A stretch of DNA of 16,586 bases from Sedimentisphaerales bacterium (GTDB lineage Bacteria > Planctomycetota > Phycisphaerae > Sedimentisphaerales > Anaerobacaceae), in NCBI GenBank assembly GCA_016933985.1, contig JAFGTU010000323.1, forward strand, positions 1 through 16,586, given 5' to 3'. This document shows, in pieces, positions 14,867 through 16,586 of the stretch (within the stretch, counting starts at the first letter, position 1; each line of letters opens with the position of its first letter). The translations under genes and the position numbers were made by a program. The notes below the pieces were generated by a model that saw only the letters and a list, made by a program, of their open reading frames with translations, did no database searches and was not told the DNA's origin.

Positions 14867-15004
14867 TTTACATCAACTCCTATTCTGAAAGGCCTGGTGG
14901 TAGCTGAGACTGCGTCGTCTCATTTAACCCGTCGCCGGGGCAACCGCTCAAGCAACTAATAATTTACGACCCGGACACCTTCGCCCATGGGTGTCAAAAC
15001 CGAT
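14867..15004 (-). promoter_or_regulatory. Structured gap between rplJ and rplL
   Basis: Two clear hairpins lie in this 138-nt gap: a perfect 6-bp stem TGAGAC/GTCTCA with a 6-nt loop (14905-14922) and a 6-bp stem GACACC/GGTGTC with a 10-nt loop (14974-14995). A weaker 5-bp stem lies between them. Neither has a T-run on the minus strand, so intrinsic termination is unlikely. A TTGACA hexamer at 14997-14992 has no -10 at the right distance. The rplL Shine-Dalgarno site AGGAG is at 14881-14877. The gap may set the high L12:L10 ratio or be an RNA processing site, which is inference. Confidence 0.45.
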
Positions 15005-15538
15005 TTACGCGGCTTGTTTTTCATCCTCTTCTGCGAGAGTCTTAATACACCCGGCGATAATACCGGCCGGAGCGCCCAGAGCCGAGACCACCATCGCCGC
15101 AGGAGACTGTATCAATGTAACGATCTGGCCGAGCAGCTCAACGCGTGTGGACATCTTCGATATCCCGGCGGCATCTTCGGCGCCCATCACAGAGTTATCA
15201 AGAAATGCGCCTTTAATACTCATCACCGGCAGCTTCTTCGCCCACTCGGCCATCTCCTTGGCCACATCCACTATGCTGTCGCCGCCGTAGGCGATCGTGC
15301 AGCACCCCTCGAACAACTGCCCCGCAACGCCCATCTGCTCGGCTTCCAGCGCCTTCTTGAACAGAGAATTGCGGATAACCATCAGCTTGATGCCCTTGGC
15401 CTTCAACTGGCCTCGCATAAGATTGTTGTCAACACCTCCGACGCCAAGCGTGCTGAGAACCAGGAAGTCCCGGATGTTCTCATCGCGGACCTTCTCTGCA
15501 AGTTCCGCCTGCAATAACCCCTTTACGTATTTGCTCAT
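15005..15538 (-). CDS. rplJ: 50S ribosomal protein L10
   Basis: L10 (uL10) anchors the L7/L12 dimers to 23S rRNA through its C-terminal helix, and in E. coli the L10-L12 complex represses its own mRNA. With the ATG at 15538 it has 177 residues and begins MSKYVKGLLQAELAEKV, matching the family. Longer in-frame starts reach into rplA and add unrelated sequence, so they were not used. LKAKGIKLMVIRNSLFKKAL is the typical rRNA-binding segment. The C-terminal part, from RVELLGQIVTLIQSPAAMVV to the acidic EEDEKQAA tail, is the L12-binding helix; its length would hold two or three dimers. No real Shine-Dalgarno site is present; a tandem GACGAAA repeat abuts the start. rplA ends 41 nt upstream, leaving little room for an E. 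coli-type L10 leader. Confidence 0.95.
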   Translation of the reverse strand: MSKYVKGLLQAELAEKVRDENIRDFLVLSTLGVGGVDNNLMRGQLKAKGIKLMVIRNSLFKKALEAEQMGVAGQLFEGCCTIAYGGDSIVDVAKEMAEWAKKLPVMSIKGAFLDNSVMGAEDAAGISKMSTRVELLGQIVTLIQSPAAMVVSALGAPAGIIAGCIKTLAEEDEKQAA

Positions 15539-15539
15539 T

Positions 15540-15553
15540 TTTCGTCTTTCGTC
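15540..15553. repeat. Tandem 7-bp repeat abutting the rplJ start
   Basis: On the minus strand GACGAAA occurs twice in a row, ending one base before the rplJ ATG. It occupies the place where a Shine-Dalgarno site would lie and leaves only purine-rich, weak complementarity to 16S rRNA. Initiation at rplJ may depend on coupling to rplA or on this A-rich stretch. Confidence 0.45.
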
Positions 15554-15579
15554 TAACGTTATCGATAATTGCCGACTTC

Positions 15580-16257
15580 TTAGCACTCCACGACAACAGA
15601 GGGACTCATCGTCGCCGAGACACATATCTTCTTGATATAAGCGCCTTTGGTCGTGGATGGCTTAATCTTCTTTATGTGTGAAATAAATGCCTCGATATTC
15701 TCCTGCAGCTTTTGAGGCTCGAAACTCTGCTTGCCCACCACAGCGTGAACGTTTCCCCCCGCATCATTCCTGAACTCGACCTTACCGGCGGCAAATTCGC
15801 TTACTGCCGTTGCAATATCACCGGTCACCGTCCCATTTTTGGGAGAAGGCATCTTCCCCTGCGGACCGAGCACTCGCCCGAGTTTGCCCACTTTGCCCAT
15901 CACTTTCGGCGAGGCAATAGCAACGTCGAAATCCATCCACCCGTCGGAGACTTTCTTTACCAAATCGTCACATCCGGCCTCGATCGCGCCAGCGGCGCGA
16001 GCGGATTCGGCCTCGGAATCCTCACAGAAAGCAATCACCTTTTTCTGCTTGCCCACACCGTGCGGCAGCGATATGGAGCCTCGAACCAACTGATCCGCCT
16101 GCTTGGGATCGATGCCTAATTGCACAACGCACTCGACGCTTTGGTCGAATTTTACGGACTTGAAAGATTTTATCTTGTTCACAGCCTGGCTGAGACTGAC
16201 CGGATCTTGGGACAGGTGCTCGGCCTCTTTCTTGTATCTCTTGCTTCTCAACGTCAT
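15580..16257 (-). CDS. rplA: 50S ribosomal protein L1
   Basis: L1 (uL1) forms the mobile L1 stalk that helps release E-site tRNA; in many bacteria it represses the rplK-rplA mRNA. The ATG at 16257 gives 225 residues, beginning MTLRSKRYKKEAEHL. An upstream TTG (16299) would add 14 residues without family support. QLGIDPKQADQLVRGSISLP, FDVAIASPKVMGKVGKLGRV, LGPQGKMPSPKNGTVT and the C-terminal KGAYIKKICVSATMSPSV are the expected motifs. A short GAGAT site lies about eight bases before the start. It follows rplK by 48 nt and precedes rplJ by 41 nt. The usual L1 feedback site would lie upstream of rplK, outside the window. Confidence 0.96.
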   Translation of the reverse strand: MTLRSKRYKKEAEHLSQDPVSLSQAVNKIKSFKSVKFDQSVECVVQLGIDPKQADQLVRGSISLPHGVGKQKKVIAFCEDSEAESARAAGAIEAGCDDLVKKVSDGWMDFDVAIASPKVMGKVGKLGRVLGPQGKMPSPKNGTVTGDIATAVSEFAAGKVEFRNDAGGNVHAVVGKQSFEPQKLQENIEAFISHIKKIKPSTTKGAYIKKICVSATMSPSVVVEC

Positions 16258-16305
16258 ATTCGTTATCTCGTATTGCCTAAAGTGTTTCTCAACAATCAAC
16301 CCCCG

Positions 16306-16586
16306 TTAATCAGCCACTTCCACGCCCATACTCCGGGCCGTGCCTCGGATAATCTTCTCCGCCTGATCCAGGTCGTATGCGTTCAGGTCTTTGAACTTTT
16401 TTTCGGCAATTGCACGGACCTGTTCGGATGTGATCTTTCCGACCTTTTCCTTGTTTGGGATGCCGCTGCCCTTGGCGATCTCAGCGGCCTGTTTAATTAA
16501 AACCGCCGCCGGCGGGCTCTTGACCTCAAACGTAAAACTCTTGTCTGAATAAACGCTTATAACAACCGGCACGGTCGTTCCGTTCA
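16306..16586 (-). CDS. rplK: 50S ribosomal protein L11, C-terminal part (runs off window)
   Basis: L11 (uL11) forms the GTPase-associated centre with 23S rRNA and L10. About 92 C-terminal residues are present; the 5' part lies outside the window. The visible protein reads VPVVISVYSDKSFTFEVK, then PPAAVLIKQAA, NKEKVGKITSEQVRAIAEKK and the terminal IIRGTARSMGVEV, which is the rRNA-binding C-terminal domain. The proline-rich N-terminal domain that binds thiostrepton cannot be assessed. rplA follows after 48 nt, the standard order. Confidence 0.96.
   Translation of the reverse strand, partial: NGTTVPVVISVYSDKSFTFEVKSPPAAVLIKQAAEIAKGSGIPNKEKVGKITSEQVRAIAEKKFKDLNAYDLDQAEKIIRGTARSMGVEVAD

Noticed and set aside
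14967..14997. Promoter candidate in the rplJ-rplL gap based on TTGACA at 14997-14992
   Set aside because: The nearest AT-rich -10-like hexamer (TAAATT) is 25 nt away, too far for a sigma70 promoter, and the 17-nt position reads CCGGGT.
15539..15625. Longer L10 overlapping the end of rplA
   Set aside because: The extra 29 residues are Cys-rich and unlike L10; the ATG at 15538 begins with the family N-terminus.

Overview
The window is one uninterrupted ribosomal protein / RNA polymerase gene cluster. Every supported gene is on the minus strand. In transcription order (high to low coordinate) the genes are rplK (3' part), rplA, rplJ, rplL, rpoB, rpoC, rpsL, rpsG, fusA, rpsJ, rplC, rplD, rplW and rplB (5' part). 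This joins the rpoBC, str and S10 clusters into one block. The usual neighbour tuf is missing between fusA and rpsJ. I see no mobile elements, CRISPR arrays, tRNA or rRNA genes, and no broken genes. Both end genes are cut only by the window edge.

The host is a bacterium. The beta' subunit carries the large trigger-loop insertion (SI3 type) and the beta subunit has the matching SI2-type insertion, so Firmicutes, Actinobacteria and Thermus are unlikely and a Gram-negative-type lineage is favoured. The EF-G with an unusual domain V, the lysine/glutamate-rich extension on L7/L12, the lack of tuf in the str operon and the mixed use of Shine-Dalgarno sites fit Planctomycetota (perhaps Phycisphaerae) or a relative. 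That placement is an inference.

Layout. 16586-14342 encodes the L11 C-terminus, L1, L10 and L7/L12 (the 50S stalk region). 14265-6055 encodes RNA polymerase beta and beta'. 6021-5144 encodes S12 and S7. A strong intrinsic terminator-like hairpin follows rpsG, then EF-G (5012-2937). The only large non-coding stretch is 2431-2936. It holds a near-consensus sigma70-type promoter with upstream A-tracts and a predicted ~415-nt, hairpin-rich leader for the S10 cluster (rpsJ, rplC, rplD, rplW, rplB). The genes jointly build the ribosome's decoding centre (S12, S7), factor-binding stalk (L10, L12, L11, L1), early-assembly 50S proteins (L3, L4, L23, L2), S10, the translocase and RNA polymerase.

No new enzymatic or defence system is visible. 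The parts most worth a second look are regulatory or allelic: the S10 leader RNA, the rpsG-fusA terminator/attenuator, structured gaps before rplL and rplC, a native Arg88 in S12 (a streptomycin-resistance residue in other bacteria), an altered rifampicin pocket, and the extended L12.
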